Shown here: one piece after another, positions 15,057 through 24,880 of the stretch | How the letters are laid out: every line of letters begins with the position of its first letter | How positions within the stretch are numbered: the first letter of the stretch is position 1 | Virus record (IMG/VR): IMGVR_UViG_3300031227_000018 | Span: 1 to 64,000 of that record | Length of the DNA: 64,000 bases | Direction: 5' to 3' (one strand) | Source: a virus | Made by a program: the position numbers and the translations under genes | The notes under the pieces: generated by a model | Seen by the model: only the letters and a program-made list of their open reading frames with translations | The model's database searches: none | What the model was told of the DNA's origin: nothing

Positions 15057-15059
15057 TCA

Positions 15060-15944
15060 ATGACTAGTCTTATAAAACCTGGTCTTAAATATGATGGAAC
15101 CCCTTCTGTTGGTGATATTGTGGAGATGGCAGGTTCCAAGTTAGTTGGACAGGGTGTGTACAATAACGCTACTCCAATTCCGGTTACGATTGGTGGAATT
15201 TTAGCAGGTGATACATTTCTTGATGTTCCGATTAAGACACTGTTAACGAATTTGTTATATCCATATATCGCTCCATCTATCACTTTATCATCGAATCCAG
15301 CTCAAGGGTTAAGGGAAAAGGGTGACGACATTGTTGTGGGGGTGGATTTAACTGCTACCACTACGAAGAATACCAACAATATTACGTCGGTTGTGTTTCA
15401 GCGTCCTGTGGGGGTGTTGCTTTATAATGTACCAGTACCGATTCCAGCTGGTGGAGCGGAGCTTTACACTGATCCTGTTGGTATTTTATCGGTTAACACC
15501 ACGTATAGGGCAGTTGTGGGTGACGGAGTTGTGACAGCAAATTCAAACACGTTATCGTTTAGATTTGTTTATCCTTTCTTTTATGGAGTTGGAGCGGCTG
15601 GTTTAACAGGTGCGATGATTTATGCAGCATTTAATCATGCTGATCCAAATGTAACAGGAGCTAAGATTATCCAGAATCAGGCGGATACAACAAGAACGAT
15701 GTCTCCCACAGCTCAATACTACTATTTTTGCTATCCGGCTACGCTCCCTGACTTAACTGTTATCTATGATGGTAACGGATTCGATGTTTCGGCTGATTTT
15801 GGTGCTGGCCCATATGTTCCAGGAACGATAGCTCCTTTACGAACTGTAAATATTCTAGGGCTTGATGGATCGATTCAGATTTATAAAGTTTACGAATATG
15901 CGAATTTGACAAGTCTTTCACAGGCACTAACTTTTAATTTTTAA
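15060..15944 (+). CDS. virion structural protein candidate
   Basis: A 294-residue protein beginning four bases after its neighbour, with SD GGAGG inside the end of that gene. The N-terminal region (GDIVEMAGSKLVGQGVYNNA) and middle (LSSNPAQGLREKGDDIVVGV, then TATTTKNTNNI) suggest consecutive Ig-like or carbohydrate-binding beta domains. The C-terminus ends in LSQALTFNF. It is probably part of a fibre or head-decoration complex, by composition and position only. Confidence 0.6.
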   Translation: MTSLIKPGLKYDGTPSVGDIVEMAGSKLVGQGVYNNATPIPVTIGGILAGDTFLDVPIKTLLTNLLYPYIAPSITLSSNPAQGLREKGDDIVVGVDLTATTTKNTNNITSVVFQRPVGVLLYNVPVPIPAGGAELYTDPVGILSVNTTYRAVVGDGVVTANSNTLSFRFVYPFFYGVGAAGLTGAMIYAAFNHADPNVTGAKIIQNQADTTRTMSPTAQYYYFCYPATLPDLTVIYDGNGFDVSADFGAGPYVPGTIAPLRTVNILGLDGSIQIYKVYEYANLTSLSQALTFNF

Positions 15945-15956
15945 GAAGGGTAGATT

Positions 15957-18458
15957 ATGTCCATTAATATAGCATCAAATTTTCATCTTTTTGCTCAGTT
16001 ACCATTAGATGAAAGAACTGTTGTAGCTGATGTTACTGCTAGGGACGCCATTCCAGCTGGAGAACGGTTTGATGGGATGGTTGTTTATGTTACAACTGGG
16101 TCTGCCACCTATCAACTTCAAGGTGGAATCACGAATCTAGATTGGGTTGTTTTTGGTGGTAGTGCAGCTTATGTATTTTCAAATGGTATCACTGAAGCAG
16201 CCGGAGCAGTTAAGTTGGGTGGAGCTTTAACTGCGAACACAACGATTAATACGACTGATTTTACCCTTATTTTTCAAGATGATAATGTATCTCCAGGTAC
16301 TCCGGGAAGTTACAGTTCGTTAACACCTTTTCAAATACTTTGCCCCAATTTTAGTCAAGTTGGCGATAAAGTCAGAGTTTTGCTAGGGCAGTCAGCAGCA
16401 GTTGGGCAAGCTGGTGCATTTGGATTTTATCGAGATAGTGGTAATAGCGACAACAACCATATTTATATGGGTGTGTTCGATGGTAATGATGAGGATATAG
16501 GGTTAGATATTTATAGAAGGACAAGCTTAGGGTATGGTCCGCAAGTAACTATAAATGCAAACCCTAAAGGGGACGCTGAATTCACTCTTCCTGGCCCTGC
16601 TGGTAAAATTTATTTAAGAGGGTTGTGGTTAACACCTGGTGAAATGGCTGGAATGACAACCACTGTAGTGGGAGACGTTGCTGGTGCTAGTGGTTTGTAT
16701 GTTAAGAACGATGGGGTTAATAATGAATTGTTTTATCGTTATGCTAATGATGGAGCAGAAGTTCAATTAACTGGAGCAGGGGCAGGGGTCTATACTTTTT
16801 CCAATGGATTGACTGAAGCAGCATTAGCGGTCAAGTTGGGCGGTGCTTTAACTGGTGCAACTGCAATAACAGCCACCGCAGCTAACACGTTATCAGTTAT
16901 TGCAACAACTGCTTCGGCAGAAGGAATATTTAGGCTTTATGATGCTAGTTTAACAGCGGGAAATAATATTACAGCATACGTTGGTAGGGATTTATCTTCC
17001 AACGAAGGGTTTATGTTTGGTTATCATTACGATGCTACTGATCCGTTTGCCTTTTTGATAGCGGCAGGAGGGAGTTTTGCTAACGAAGAAGGTCTTTATT
17101 ATAATATTGCTGATAAGATGTTGGGGATAAATGTTTTTGATCCAGATGCAAACTTAGCAGTTTACGCTATAAGCGGTGAAACTGTTATAAAGGGGTCGGG
17201 GGCTACAGGTTCAAATTATTCTGGAGAATTTCACGGTGCTGCTGATAAGGTACTGATTGGGTCTGCTACGGTTGACGGATCTTATAGTGTTGTAGCTCAG
17301 ACTTATCATGCTGGGATTTCGACAAATGAATATGCTGGAGTTATTGGATTTGCGGGTTATCAAACAGGTGTAACAGTACATCAGAGGGTTGGTGCTAGAA
17401 TTGCAGCGATTGCGGCCGCAGATTGGACCACAGACCATGCAAATTGGGCTCCTACTCACCTTATTTTCTGCACTCAGGATGAGACAGTTAATGATACCCT
17501 CAACACGATAAGGATGAGCGTTAGTAGTGATGGAAATGTTTCAATTGCTGACAATCTTCTTGGACCTGTTGAAAAATTGAGGGTTCAAGATTTAACGGCA
17601 AGAACAAGTGATTTGGTTAAATTCGCGATGGGTGGGATTGCTGTTCCAGTAACAACCAATGACACTGCTGCATTATGGTTAGAATCTTATGTTGCTCAGA
17701 CAGGATGTAGGAACATTCGTAGTGAATTGTATAGCGGTGGTCTTGGTGTTTTCGATGAAATAACTGGTATTTATTCCAGTGTTTCAACAAATGTTATTGA
17801 TGATGCAAGCTCCCTTGCCTCAGTATTTTATGGGGTGTTAAGTGATGCAGCAGGTTCTTCAGGTAAATTTGGAGTTTATGTCTCTGGAGGTGGAGCAACA
17901 TCGGGGGGATTTAATTACGATTTTACAGCTGTTGATAATTTAGGAATAAAACCATTCAAATCTACGGCAGGTTCAGGATATGGAACATATATCCAAGGTG
18001 GTGACGCAATAGCCATAGGGGATTGGAATGGAGGGTACGTTTATATAAATGGTGGAATTGAAAATGGAACGGGCGATGTTGGTAACGTATTAGTTGCAAA
18101 CACTCGTGGTAGTTGTGCAATAGGTAGTGGGATTCCGTTATCTAAGTTGCATTTATTTGGAGGTATGGCAGCAAACAGGACTGCTACGGCTATAGATTAT
18201 TCGGTTTTAAACACAGATTTCTTCATCGGTATCACAAACACGGATGCGTTACGTACAATAACGTTACCAGCGAATGTTACTTATGAAGATAAATTCTTCT
18301 TCTTTAAAGACGAATCTTATAATTGTTCATTGCATGGTATTTTATTGGTTGGTGTTGGTGGAGCAAAAGTGAATGACAGCGTATTAGGGTTTCTATTTCC
18401 CACAGATGGTTATGCGGCTGGGGTATATTGTGATGGCACCGATTGGCATGCGTTCTAA
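15957..18458 (+). CDS. large tail-fibre / adhesin-like protein
   Basis: An 833-residue protein. It contains two copies of a fibre repeat: FSNGITEAAGAVKLGGALT near residue 74 and FSNGLTEAALAVKLGGALT near residue 281. Repeats of this kind are typical of phage fibre and appendage proteins. Long beta-rich stretches rich in Gly, Ala, Thr and Asn follow. The C-terminal 80 residues (VLNTDFFIGITNTDALRTI, then KFFFFKDESYNCSLHGI) look like a trimerisation or tip domain. The probable role is receptor binding or surface adhesion. Confidence 0.75.
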   Translation: MSINIASNFHLFAQLPLDERTVVADVTARDAIPAGERFDGMVVYVTTGSATYQLQGGITNLDWVVFGGSAAYVFSNGITEAAGAVKLGGALTANTTINTTDFTLIFQDDNVSPGTPGSYSSLTPFQILCPNFSQVGDKVRVLLGQSAAVGQAGAFGFYRDSGNSDNNHIYMGVFDGNDEDIGLDIYRRTSLGYGPQVTINANPKGDAEFTLPGPAGKIYLRGLWLTPGEMAGMTTTVVGDVAGASGLYVKNDGVNNELFYRYANDGAEVQLTGAGAGVYTFSNGLTEAALAVKLGGALTGATAITATAANTLSVIATTASAEGIFRLYDASLTAGNNITAYVGRDLSSNEGFMFGYHYDATDPFAFLIAAGGSFANEEGLYYNIADKMLGINVFDPDANLAVYAISGETVIKGSGATGSNYSGEFHGAADKVLIGSATVDGSYSVVAQTYHAGISTNEYAGVIGFAGYQTGVTVHQRVGARIAAIAAADWTTDHANWAPTHLIFCTQDETVNDTLNTIRMSVSSDGNVSIADNLLGPVEKLRVQDLTARTSDLVKFAMGGIAVPVTTNDTAALWLESYVAQTGCRNIRSELYSGGLGVFDEITGIYSSVSTNVIDDASSLASVFYGVLSDAAGSSGKFGVYVSGGGATSGGFNYDFTAVDNLGIKPFKSTAGSGYGTYIQGGDAIAIGDWNGGYVYINGGIENGTGDVGNVLVANTRGSCAIGSGIPLSKLHLFGGMAANRTATAIDYSVLNTDFFIGITNTDALRTITLPANVTYEDKFFFFKDESYNCSLHGILLVGVGGAKVNDSVLGFLFPTDGYAAGVYCDGTDWHAF

Positions 18459-18472
18459 TCAAGGAGAATTGA

Positions 18473-19975
18473 ATGGCTTTTAATAATTATGTTTCTTTGA
18501 CGACAAAAGAAGATCGTACAATATACGTGGATTATGATATTGGAACCGATGATTTTGATCATGGGGATGCAAGTGGTGCGGGTGCCTATAAAACACTAAC
18601 ATGGGCACTATTAACCATACCTAAGAATTTGAAACATGATTTCATAATCAATGTGGCTCAAAATACTGGCACTGCACAGGAGTATGCGAATCTCCAGGTA
18701 AAAGGTTTTTTCGGGGAGGGAAGTTTATCTATAGTTGGAAAAACAACAGGCCTTCCTTCTCACGGCGATTATATGTTAGCTAAAACAATAGCTGGCAATA
18801 CGTTATTCGAGATTATAAATTGTGCGACGGAGATAAATATTCAAGGAATAGAATTAAGTGTTGCGCCTGCTGTCATTCAAGGTGGGTATGGGGTTAGATG
18901 TTATGGAAGTCCTAGGGTGTTTTTTGATGATTGTTTAATTTATTATCATTCAGTCGGAGCAGCTGCTGAATATTCTTCGGTAAGATTTAAAGATTGTGAT
19001 TTTAAGGAAAATGTTGACGGATTGAGGTCAAATACTTGTGCATTAGTTGAAGTGGAAGATTGTACATCTTCAACAACCAATGTATCTAATGGCATGGTGG
19101 CCGATTCGGGTATTATCTTTAAGGATGGTACTTCCCCGACAGGTAGTGTGGCGAATGAAGTTGAGCAAAATGGTGGGATAATTAGTCCGATTAGTAGTGG
19201 TGGCGGAGATGAATTGTACGACGTTATAGTAGACGCTGCTGGCGGTGGTGATTACACTTCTCTTTATACCGCGTTCAATACCGAAGGTGCTGACACGAGT
19301 TTTTTTATTAAAAAAGGCACCTACGCAGAATCAGATATTGTTCAAATAGAGTCAGGTTGTCGAGTTTTTTGGGACGATGTTACTTTAGATTTAGACGACA
19401 CAAAATATTTGAAAATTGAAGGTCCAGATATTGTGATGCGTGGCAATTTGAGAATTGAAGGCATCGGAGAGGCTCAGCAGCGTACCATATTGTGGATCGA
19501 CACTTTAGCAAACGATAACGATTGGAAGGGGTTCACAGTTAGATTAGTTCCTGAATGTACCACTAAGGGATCCAATGCCATTACAGTAATTGGATACATC
19601 GAAAATGGTGCGGATAGGTCTAATTGGGGAACTTGGAAGATTTACGATTGGACAACTTGGGTTGGGAGCATTGCTGGTCAAGCAATTAGAGTTATTCAAT
19701 CGGCTTGTAATAATTGTGAGCTGGAAGTTATTGGTGAAAATATAGATATAAGTAACAGTAACGTAAACCAATTGCCGGGAGTTCTTTATCCTGGCGGCAC
19801 TGAAAATGTTTTCAAAGTAAACATCACTAATTGTATTGGAGATGCGGCTGCTCAAGGAACTGGAGTAACACTATGGGGTAGCTATAGCACTATTTACGGT
19901 GTTTGCAGAGATTGCAGCGGAACTAATTTTGTAGATAGTGGCTCTGGAGATAACTCAGCAGCTTTAATTACATAG
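18473..19975 (+). CDS. beta-helix (pectate-lyase-like) virion protein
   Basis: A 500-residue protein with SD AAGGAGA upstream. The start (TIYVDYDIGTDDFDHGDASG) and the pattern of short strands with repeated Asn, Cys and Gly turns (INIQGIELS, then VFFDDCLIYYHS, then VRFKDCDFKENVDG, then VEVEDCTSS) indicate a right-handed beta-helix, as in tailspikes and fibre shafts. A second helix unit begins near 245 (DVIVDAAGGGDYTSLYTAFN, a typical helix cap). It could bind or degrade polysaccharide; no catalytic residues can be assigned. Confidence 0.7.
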   Translation: MAFNNYVSLTTKEDRTIYVDYDIGTDDFDHGDASGAGAYKTLTWALLTIPKNLKHDFIINVAQNTGTAQEYANLQVKGFFGEGSLSIVGKTTGLPSHGDYMLAKTIAGNTLFEIINCATEINIQGIELSVAPAVIQGGYGVRCYGSPRVFFDDCLIYYHSVGAAAEYSSVRFKDCDFKENVDGLRSNTCALVEVEDCTSSTTNVSNGMVADSGIIFKDGTSPTGSVANEVEQNGGIISPISSGGGDELYDVIVDAAGGGDYTSLYTAFNTEGADTSFFIKKGTYAESDIVQIESGCRVFWDDVTLDLDDTKYLKIEGPDIVMRGNLRIEGIGEAQQRTILWIDTLANDNDWKGFTVRLVPECTTKGSNAITVIGYIENGADRSNWGTWKIYDWTTWVGSIAGQAIRVIQSACNNCELEVIGENIDISNSNVNQLPGVLYPGGTENVFKVNITNCIGDAAAQGTGVTLWGSYSTIYGVCRDCSGTNFVDSGSGDNSAALIT

Positions 19976-19983
19976 GGGATAAT

Positions 19984-20178
19984 ATGGTTAAGAAATTAAG
20001 AGATACAACTACAGGGGTTATTTTTAAAGATGATCTCGGTGACGATATTATATTAAACGGTGAGACGAGTTTGTACTCGGCAGACGGAAGAACCACAGTT
20101 TACGACGAGAATACAGACGGTCAAAGACGAAAACGAATTGGTGGCTATAACGGAGTGTTGGAAGTATTTGAAGTTTGA
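19984..20178 (+). CDS. small fibre-associated hypothetical protein
   Basis: A 64-residue beta-rich protein (DTTTGVIFKDDLGDDIILNG, then TSLYSADGRTTVYDENTDGQ) following the beta-helix gene by eight bases. The Asp/Gly/Thr-rich strands look like a fibre tip or a small capping protein. It is the last gene before promoter P3. No family is recognised. Confidence 0.55.
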   Translation: MVKKLRDTTTGVIFKDDLGDDIILNGETSLYSADGRTTVYDENTDGQRRKRIGGYNGVLEVFEV

Positions 20179-20226
20179 CAGGGTGAAGGTGGTGTATAGA
20201 TTATTAAATAAAAATAATTGATCAGG

Positions 20227-20255
20227 TAAAAATAATAGAGGCAGTAAAGTATAGT
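20227..20255 (+). promoter_or_regulatory. phage late promoter P3 (TAAAAAT-N16-TATAGT)
   Basis: TAAAAAT at 20227-20233 and TATAGT at 20250-20255, 16 bases apart, in the 110-base gap before ATG 20289. The rest of the gap is AT-rich and no terminator hairpin is seen. Confidence 0.65.
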
Positions 20256-20288
20256 TAGTTTGAAATTTTACGAAAAGGAGAAAAAAAA

Positions 20289-21791
20289 ATGATTTATCCC
20301 AACCACACTTACGTTAATTTGACTGATGTAACTACAATTCGACTTCTTGATAAATATACGCCTGCCCTTTCTAAGATTCCATTATCGGTTCTTATAGATA
20401 ATGCATTGACTAACGGGGCGTCTACATTTCTTGCTTTAACCGATACTCCTGCAGCTTATACGGGTCAAACAGGCAAGGGTCTTGCAGTGAATGGAGGCGA
20501 AACTGCTCTTGCATTTATTGATCTTGCAATTGGAGATATGACAAAACTGGTGTATGATACGAATGATGATGGAACAGTTGATTCTGCTGACAGTGCGACA
20601 GATGCGAATGGATTGCAAGGGTTTTTAGTTACTGCTCCTTTGGTTGGTGATAATGGAAAAGCTCTCTCTTACAATCATGCTGGAGGAACACTTGATTGGT
20701 CAGCTACATCGATGCCCACTCATTTTGGAAACATTTGGAATGTTGATTACAATGCGGTAGCTGGTGGAGATGGAAGTGTTTGGTCTCCTTTTGATTCGGT
20801 AACACTTGCTAATGCCGCTGCTGCAGTCGGTGATTTAATTCAAGTTGCATCGACTGGAGACATTGTTGTTGGTAAGCCTCTCACATTAGAGGGTGGAAAA
20901 TTTTATAAATTTGAGCCAGATTTCGTAGCTGGTTTAATCACTCTAGATGTCAGTGTATCAACATTACCTATATTTGTTGAAGCATCAAAAATGACTATTA
21001 AAGCACCAGCCGATGCACCCATTTGTGTTTCGGTTGATGATTCTGTATTGATATTCTTTAATTCATACCTTATGATTAGTCATGCTGGTCCAACAACTGC
21101 TACAGGATTCCATTTACCAGCCGGACTTGGTAGCAATGCATCAGTGTCATTTATCAACACTATTCTTCTTGCAGATCTTGGCGGAGCTTCTGCGGATGTT
21201 AAATTAGTGCATTGTGAATCAGCGTTGGGAGGGGTTAGTATTGCTGGTAGAGCAGTGGCAGGAGTTTTCTTTGGTGGAATTTTCATGAAACTTGGTGTGC
21301 TTACTTCAGATGAAGTAGCTATAGATATGGTAGAAGGTACTCTTTATATTGTAGATGCACAAGTAACAAATATTTCTGCAACAAATTATACGATTCAAGT
21401 TGCAGGTGCTGCCAATGCTTATATTGATGGGCATGTAACGAATGGCAGTTCAGGCCAAGCAATTCTACAGGATGGTGCTACTTGTTCGTTACTCCTAGGA
21501 AAGAATGCTTGGGTAGAAAGTCTTGGTGGAACAACTTCTTTAACTAAGAACAATAATTCTTCAGTTATTTACACTTCTGGCGGTCATAGCACAAATATTA
21601 TGGTTGTTGCAGATGGAATTAGGCTTGGTGAAGGTGCTTATTCTTATGTATCTGGTGATCCTGAGACAGCAGGCCCCGCTGGTGCGGCACTCGTGAATAA
21701 TAGTGGGGCACCTGTCATTGATATTGTTACAGGGACTCAGTATATGTGCACTAATCAGGTTGGACCAGCTAGGAATTGGATAGCATTTTAA
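20289..21791 (+). CDS. tail-fibre-like protein with beta-helix-type repeats
   Basis: A 500-residue protein with SD AAAAGGAG upstream. The N-terminus (LTDVTTIRLLDKYTPALSKI, then PLSVLIDNAL) is shared with the protein at 22188 and may be a common virion-attachment domain. LALTDTPAAYTGQTGKGLAV (about 47-66) is a segment widely seen in phage fibres. Residues 145-460 are beta-helix-like. The C-terminus resembles a fibre tip. It is probably a fibre or spike binding a host glycan. Confidence 0.7.
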   Translation: MIYPNHTYVNLTDVTTIRLLDKYTPALSKIPLSVLIDNALTNGASTFLALTDTPAAYTGQTGKGLAVNGGETALAFIDLAIGDMTKLVYDTNDDGTVDSADSATDANGLQGFLVTAPLVGDNGKALSYNHAGGTLDWSATSMPTHFGNIWNVDYNAVAGGDGSVWSPFDSVTLANAAAAVGDLIQVASTGDIVVGKPLTLEGGKFYKFEPDFVAGLITLDVSVSTLPIFVEASKMTIKAPADAPICVSVDDSVLIFFNSYLMISHAGPTTATGFHLPAGLGSNASVSFINTILLADLGGASADVKLVHCESALGGVSIAGRAVAGVFFGGIFMKLGVLTSDEVAIDMVEGTLYIVDAQVTNISATNYTIQVAGAANAYIDGHVTNGSSGQAILQDGATCSLLLGKNAWVESLGGTTSLTKNNNSSVIYTSGGHSTNIMVVADGIRLGEGAYSYVSGDPETAGPAGAALVNNSGAPVIDIVTGTQYMCTNQVGPARNWIAF

Positions 21792-21831
21792 TAAAAACTA
21801 AAATTAAAACTACAACCGAAAGGGGAACAAG

Positions 21832-22158
21832 ATGAAAAAGATTCAAACTAAAAAGGTGTTGGAGACATTGGATGGTGAACCATTAAAGATGGGGGAAGGT
21901 GTTTTAACGATTGGTAAAGTGATAGAAGCAATAACGAGCAATTATCAGGGACAGGCATTTAAGGGAGACCCTTTAAAGGCATTAGAGATTGCGAGACGTT
22001 TTCATGATAGAGAAGAAGTAGAAATAGATGGGTCTGATTTTCAAGGTCTTATACAAGCAGTGAGAGAGAACAAACAATTCACTGCATTAGTTTTAGGGCA
22101 GATCATTGAAGCTTTTAATGAAGCAAAAGATTCAAATAAAGATGAAAAGAAAACTTAA
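21832..22158 (+). CDS. conserved small phage protein (tail-region type)
   Basis: A 108-residue protein with SD GAAAGGGG upstream. It starts KKIQTKKVLETLDGEPLK and contains LTIGKVIEAIT, then LKALEIARRFHDREEVEIDG, and ends in a charged tail. The layout is that of a small helical family I recall from many phages near tail genes, with no known function. Here it sits between two fibre genes, so an assembly-chaperone role is possible but unproven. Confidence 0.6.
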   Translation: MKKIQTKKVLETLDGEPLKMGEGVLTIGKVIEAITSNYQGQAFKGDPLKALEIARRFHDREEVEIDGSDFQGLIQAVRENKQFTALVLGQIIEAFNEAKDSNKDEKKT

Positions 22159-22187
22159 TAAAGGATTGAACTAAGGGAGGAATGAAA

Positions 22188-22646
22188 ATGTCTTATTCTT
22201 ATAATGTATTGACGGTTGCTCAAACTAAACTGTTAGATGATTATACACCTTGGGCTTATAAAGTCAGACTTTCTGAACTTATAGATGAGGCTTTAACGGG
22301 ATCTAGTTTGGGGTTGTTTGAATCCATTACAGTAGAGAACGATGCTATTATTGGTCGTGATCTTCATGTGACGCGGGAAGGGTATTTTGGTCAGTCCCTC
22401 CATTGTGGCGGTGGTTATGGAGATACAGGATTTTCCGTTGATGCGGCTGGAAATGTTATGATGGATGGATTCTTAGATTGTACCGTTGGTGGATTGCGGA
22501 ATAAGGATGAGTCAATTCCCAATATAGGAACTGCAGGTGTTAAAGGTGAGTGGACTTATGGAACGCCTAACGCGGGTACTAATTGGTATATATATATATG
22601 CGTAGATGATAACACGTGGCGTCGAGTTGAGATAGTTGTGTGGTAA
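22188..22646 (+). CDS. short fibre-like protein sharing attachment domain
   Basis: About 152 residues. ATG 22188 is preferred over ATG 22182 because SD AAGGGAGG (22173-22180) is correctly spaced only for it. Residues 1-40 (NVLTVAQTKLLDDYTPWAYK, then VRLSELIDEAL) repeat the N-terminus of the fibre at 20289. The rest is a Gly-rich beta region (IIGRDLHVTREGYFGQSLHC) and a C-terminal domain ending in TNWYIYICVDDNTWRRVEIV, common at fibre ends. It is likely a second, shorter appendage that docks on the same site. Confidence 0.65.
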   Translation: MSYSYNVLTVAQTKLLDDYTPWAYKVRLSELIDEALTGSSLGLFESITVENDAIIGRDLHVTREGYFGQSLHCGGGYGDTGFSVDAAGNVMMDGFLDCTVGGLRNKDESIPNIGTAGVKGEWTYGTPNAGTNWYIYICVDDNTWRRVEIVVW

Positions 22647-22648
22647 AA

Positions 22649-22677
22649 TAAAAATTTTATGACTAAGCGAGTATAGT
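22649..22677 (+). promoter_or_regulatory. phage late promoter P4 (TAAAAAT-N16-TATAGT)
   Basis: TAAAAAT at 22649-22655 and TATAGT at 22672-22677, 16 bases apart, in the short gap before the first glycan-cassette gene (ATG 22702). It would drive the whole run of overlapping genes 22702-34265, in which no other such site is seen until P5. Confidence 0.65.
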
Positions 22678-22701
22678 AAAAATAAAATAAAAAGGTAAAA
22701 A

Positions 22702-23814
22702 ATGCGTATAGGAATAGTGAGTACATTTAATGTAGAATGTGGAATAAGTACTTACACTGAGCATTTAGTTGAACATTATCCGGAAGGTCAAGTCCAAATT
22801 TTTGGTAATAAACTAGGTGTTTTAACTGACACTGAAAACTGCCTTAAACACCCTATTTGCAGATGCTGGAGTCGAAAGGATGATTTAATAGAGCTTACCC
22901 ACGCTCTTATAGAATCTGATGTGGATATTGTTCATATTCAGCATGAGTTTGGGTTGTTTCAGAATCAATCAGCATTTGTAGAAATGTTGAAAAAGTTAAG
23001 AGAAAAGAAGATTCCCGTTGTAGTCACATTCCATACGATTTTCTCTGAAGACCATCTTAACAGTGCTATCCAACAAATTTCCACGTATGTTAACATAATC
23101 ATTTGTCATGGGCAAGGAGGTAAGGATGCTCTTCGAAATGTTGGAGTTAACAACACCTCATTGCTTCCTCATGGTTCTGTAAAAGTACAGGCGCGTGGGC
23201 ATGATGAAAGTCGTAAATATCTTAACATTCCTGATGATAAAACTGTTATCTTATCTTTAGGGTTCATCACCCCTAATAAGGGGGCAATGGATTCTGTTTC
23301 TGCAATTTATCGATTAAAGTATGAATTTGAAAATCTCTATTTCTTGATAGTGGGGATGCCCGTGGTTCATGACAATAACTTTGCCAACATGGAGTATTGT
23401 TTAAAACTTTTTAAACGAGTGAAAATGCTCAGTTTATTCGACACTGTTCATATATATCCTAAGTATGTCAGTGAAAAAGAAATAGATTATTATGCGGGTG
23501 CATCAGATATAGCAATAGAGAACTATTATCCAACTCATCATTCTACTTCAGGGATGAGTCATTTGGTTATGAGTTATGGCTTACCTTCTATTTCTTCAAA
23601 AGCCAATATTCTTGCTGATTTAGATTCAACAAGAAGTTTAAAATATAAAATTGGCAACATTGAAGAGATGTCGCAAAAGTTGCGTATTTTAATTCGTAAC
23701 GATGATATTAAGAAAAAATTGAAAGAAAACTGTTTAAGTTATGCTGAGGAAACTTCTTGGGATAAAACAGCAAACATACACATCGGTTTGTACAGCTCGT
23801 TGGTTGCTGAATGA
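22702..23814 (+). CDS. glycosyltransferase, family 4-like (GT-B)
   Basis: A 370-residue protein that transfers a sugar from a nucleotide donor to a glycan acceptor. The N-terminal half has GIVSTFNVECGIS and VDIVHIQHEFGLFQNQ, typical of the GT-B acceptor domain. The C-terminal half begins ILSLGFITPNKGAMDSVSAI (the usual donor-domain opening) and ends with YAGASDIAIENYYPTHHSTS, in the region where GT4 enzymes bind the donor. The canonical EX7E is not clean. It is the first gene of the cassette, under promoter P4. Confidence 0.8.
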   Translation: MRIGIVSTFNVECGISTYTEHLVEHYPEGQVQIFGNKLGVLTDTENCLKHPICRCWSRKDDLIELTHALIESDVDIVHIQHEFGLFQNQSAFVEMLKKLREKKIPVVVTFHTIFSEDHLNSAIQQISTYVNIIICHGQGGKDALRNVGVNNTSLLPHGSVKVQARGHDESRKYLNIPDDKTVILSLGFITPNKGAMDSVSAIYRLKYEFENLYFLIVGMPVVHDNNFANMEYCLKLFKRVKMLSLFDTVHIYPKYVSEKEIDYYAGASDIAIENYYPTHHSTSGMSHLVMSYGLPSISSKANILADLDSTRSLKYKIGNIEEMSQKLRILIRNDDIKKKLKENCLSYAEETSWDKTANIHIGLYSSLVAE

Positions 23815-23821
23815 GAGGGTT

Positions 23822-24880
23822 ATGGTAGAAAAAGGTTTAAGGGTGATGATTAACGGGTTTTACGGTGCTCACAATAGTGGTGATGAGGCGATGTTGCGCA
23901 ATTTTGTTTATAACATGCAAGCTCACGACCCTGAGTGCATCACATTGGTAGCCACTGATAAGGCTCAGTCATTCAACTATAAGAATGTTTATTTTGTTTC
24001 TTCAGAAGATCGTGCTCAGCTAACAGAAACGGATGCTTTTATCTTGGGTGGAGGGGATCTCACTCCAGCATTTGGGAATCAGCTTTTATTGCATGCGAAG
24101 AAAGTTGGTAATAAATGTATTATGTTGGGAGCCAGTATCAATGATGATTGGTTGTATGAAAAGATGAGGGACATTTATGTAAAGTCTTTAGAATTATTTG
24201 ATCTTATTTTTGTAAGGGATCTTCAATCTAAAGAAAATCTTGATAAGTTGGGAATAAAATGTTCAGTGAAAACTGATATATCAGTAGGTTTACCTTCTGT
24301 ACCAATAGAGTTTAAAAAAAGTGATAAGCATGTTACTTTATGCATAAGGGAAGTTCATCCTGAGTATGAAGTGCGCATGGTTGCTTTGGCAAATAAGGTT
24401 GTAAGGTTTTTGTTAAAAGAAGGGTTTACAATCACTCTACTGCCTCTTTGTTATGAAGATAAAAGGTCTTATGAGTATTTTACGAAAATTGATCCTAAGA
24501 TAGAGATGATTTACACTCTCAGCCCTCAACAGCATAAATATGTTATTGGTAATTCTGATTATGTTATTTCATTGGGTCGCCTGCATCCTTTGATATATGC
24601 TATTGATACGGTTACACCTATGTTGGGAGTGGTTTATCCTATTCTTGAAACTCCCCGCTATCATAAGATGCCCGCGTGGTTTGAGTATATCAATAATGAT
24701 TATTTGCTTAATTTTAATTTGAAGATGAAGGATTTTGAGAAAAAGTTTAGGGAGTTGAATGATCATAAAGATGAAGTTAAAAAACAGTTAGTTATTCAAA
24801 AAAAATCTCATGATAAGTGCAATAAAGAACAGTTTAACGAATTGATCAATTTTATAAAGGGAAAAAATGATAACACCTAA
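23822..24880 (+). CDS. polysaccharide pyruvyltransferase family protein
   Basis: About 352 residues. ATG 23822 is chosen because the family motif starts just after it and an SD (GAGAGGG) precedes it; the longer frame from 23741 lies inside the previous gene. VMINGFYGAHNSGDEAML is the hallmark N-terminus of the CsaB/WcaK family, which add pyruvate ketals to sugars. DAFILGGGDLTPAFGNQL and YVISLGRLHPLIYAI are further family blocks. Some members have other transferase roles, so the reaction is likely but not certain. It overlaps the next gene by 14 bases. Confidence 0.78.
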   Translation: MVEKGLRVMINGFYGAHNSGDEAMLRNFVYNMQAHDPECITLVATDKAQSFNYKNVYFVSSEDRAQLTETDAFILGGGDLTPAFGNQLLLHAKKVGNKCIMLGASINDDWLYEKMRDIYVKSLELFDLIFVRDLQSKENLDKLGIKCSVKTDISVGLPSVPIEFKKSDKHVTLCIREVHPEYEVRMVALANKVVRFLLKEGFTITLLPLCYEDKRSYEYFTKIDPKIEMIYTLSPQQHKYVIGNSDYVISLGRLHPLIYAIDTVTPMLGVVYPILETPRYHKMPAWFEYINNDYLLNFNLKMKDFEKKFRELNDHKDEVKKQLVIQKKSHDKCNKEQFNELINFIKGKNDNT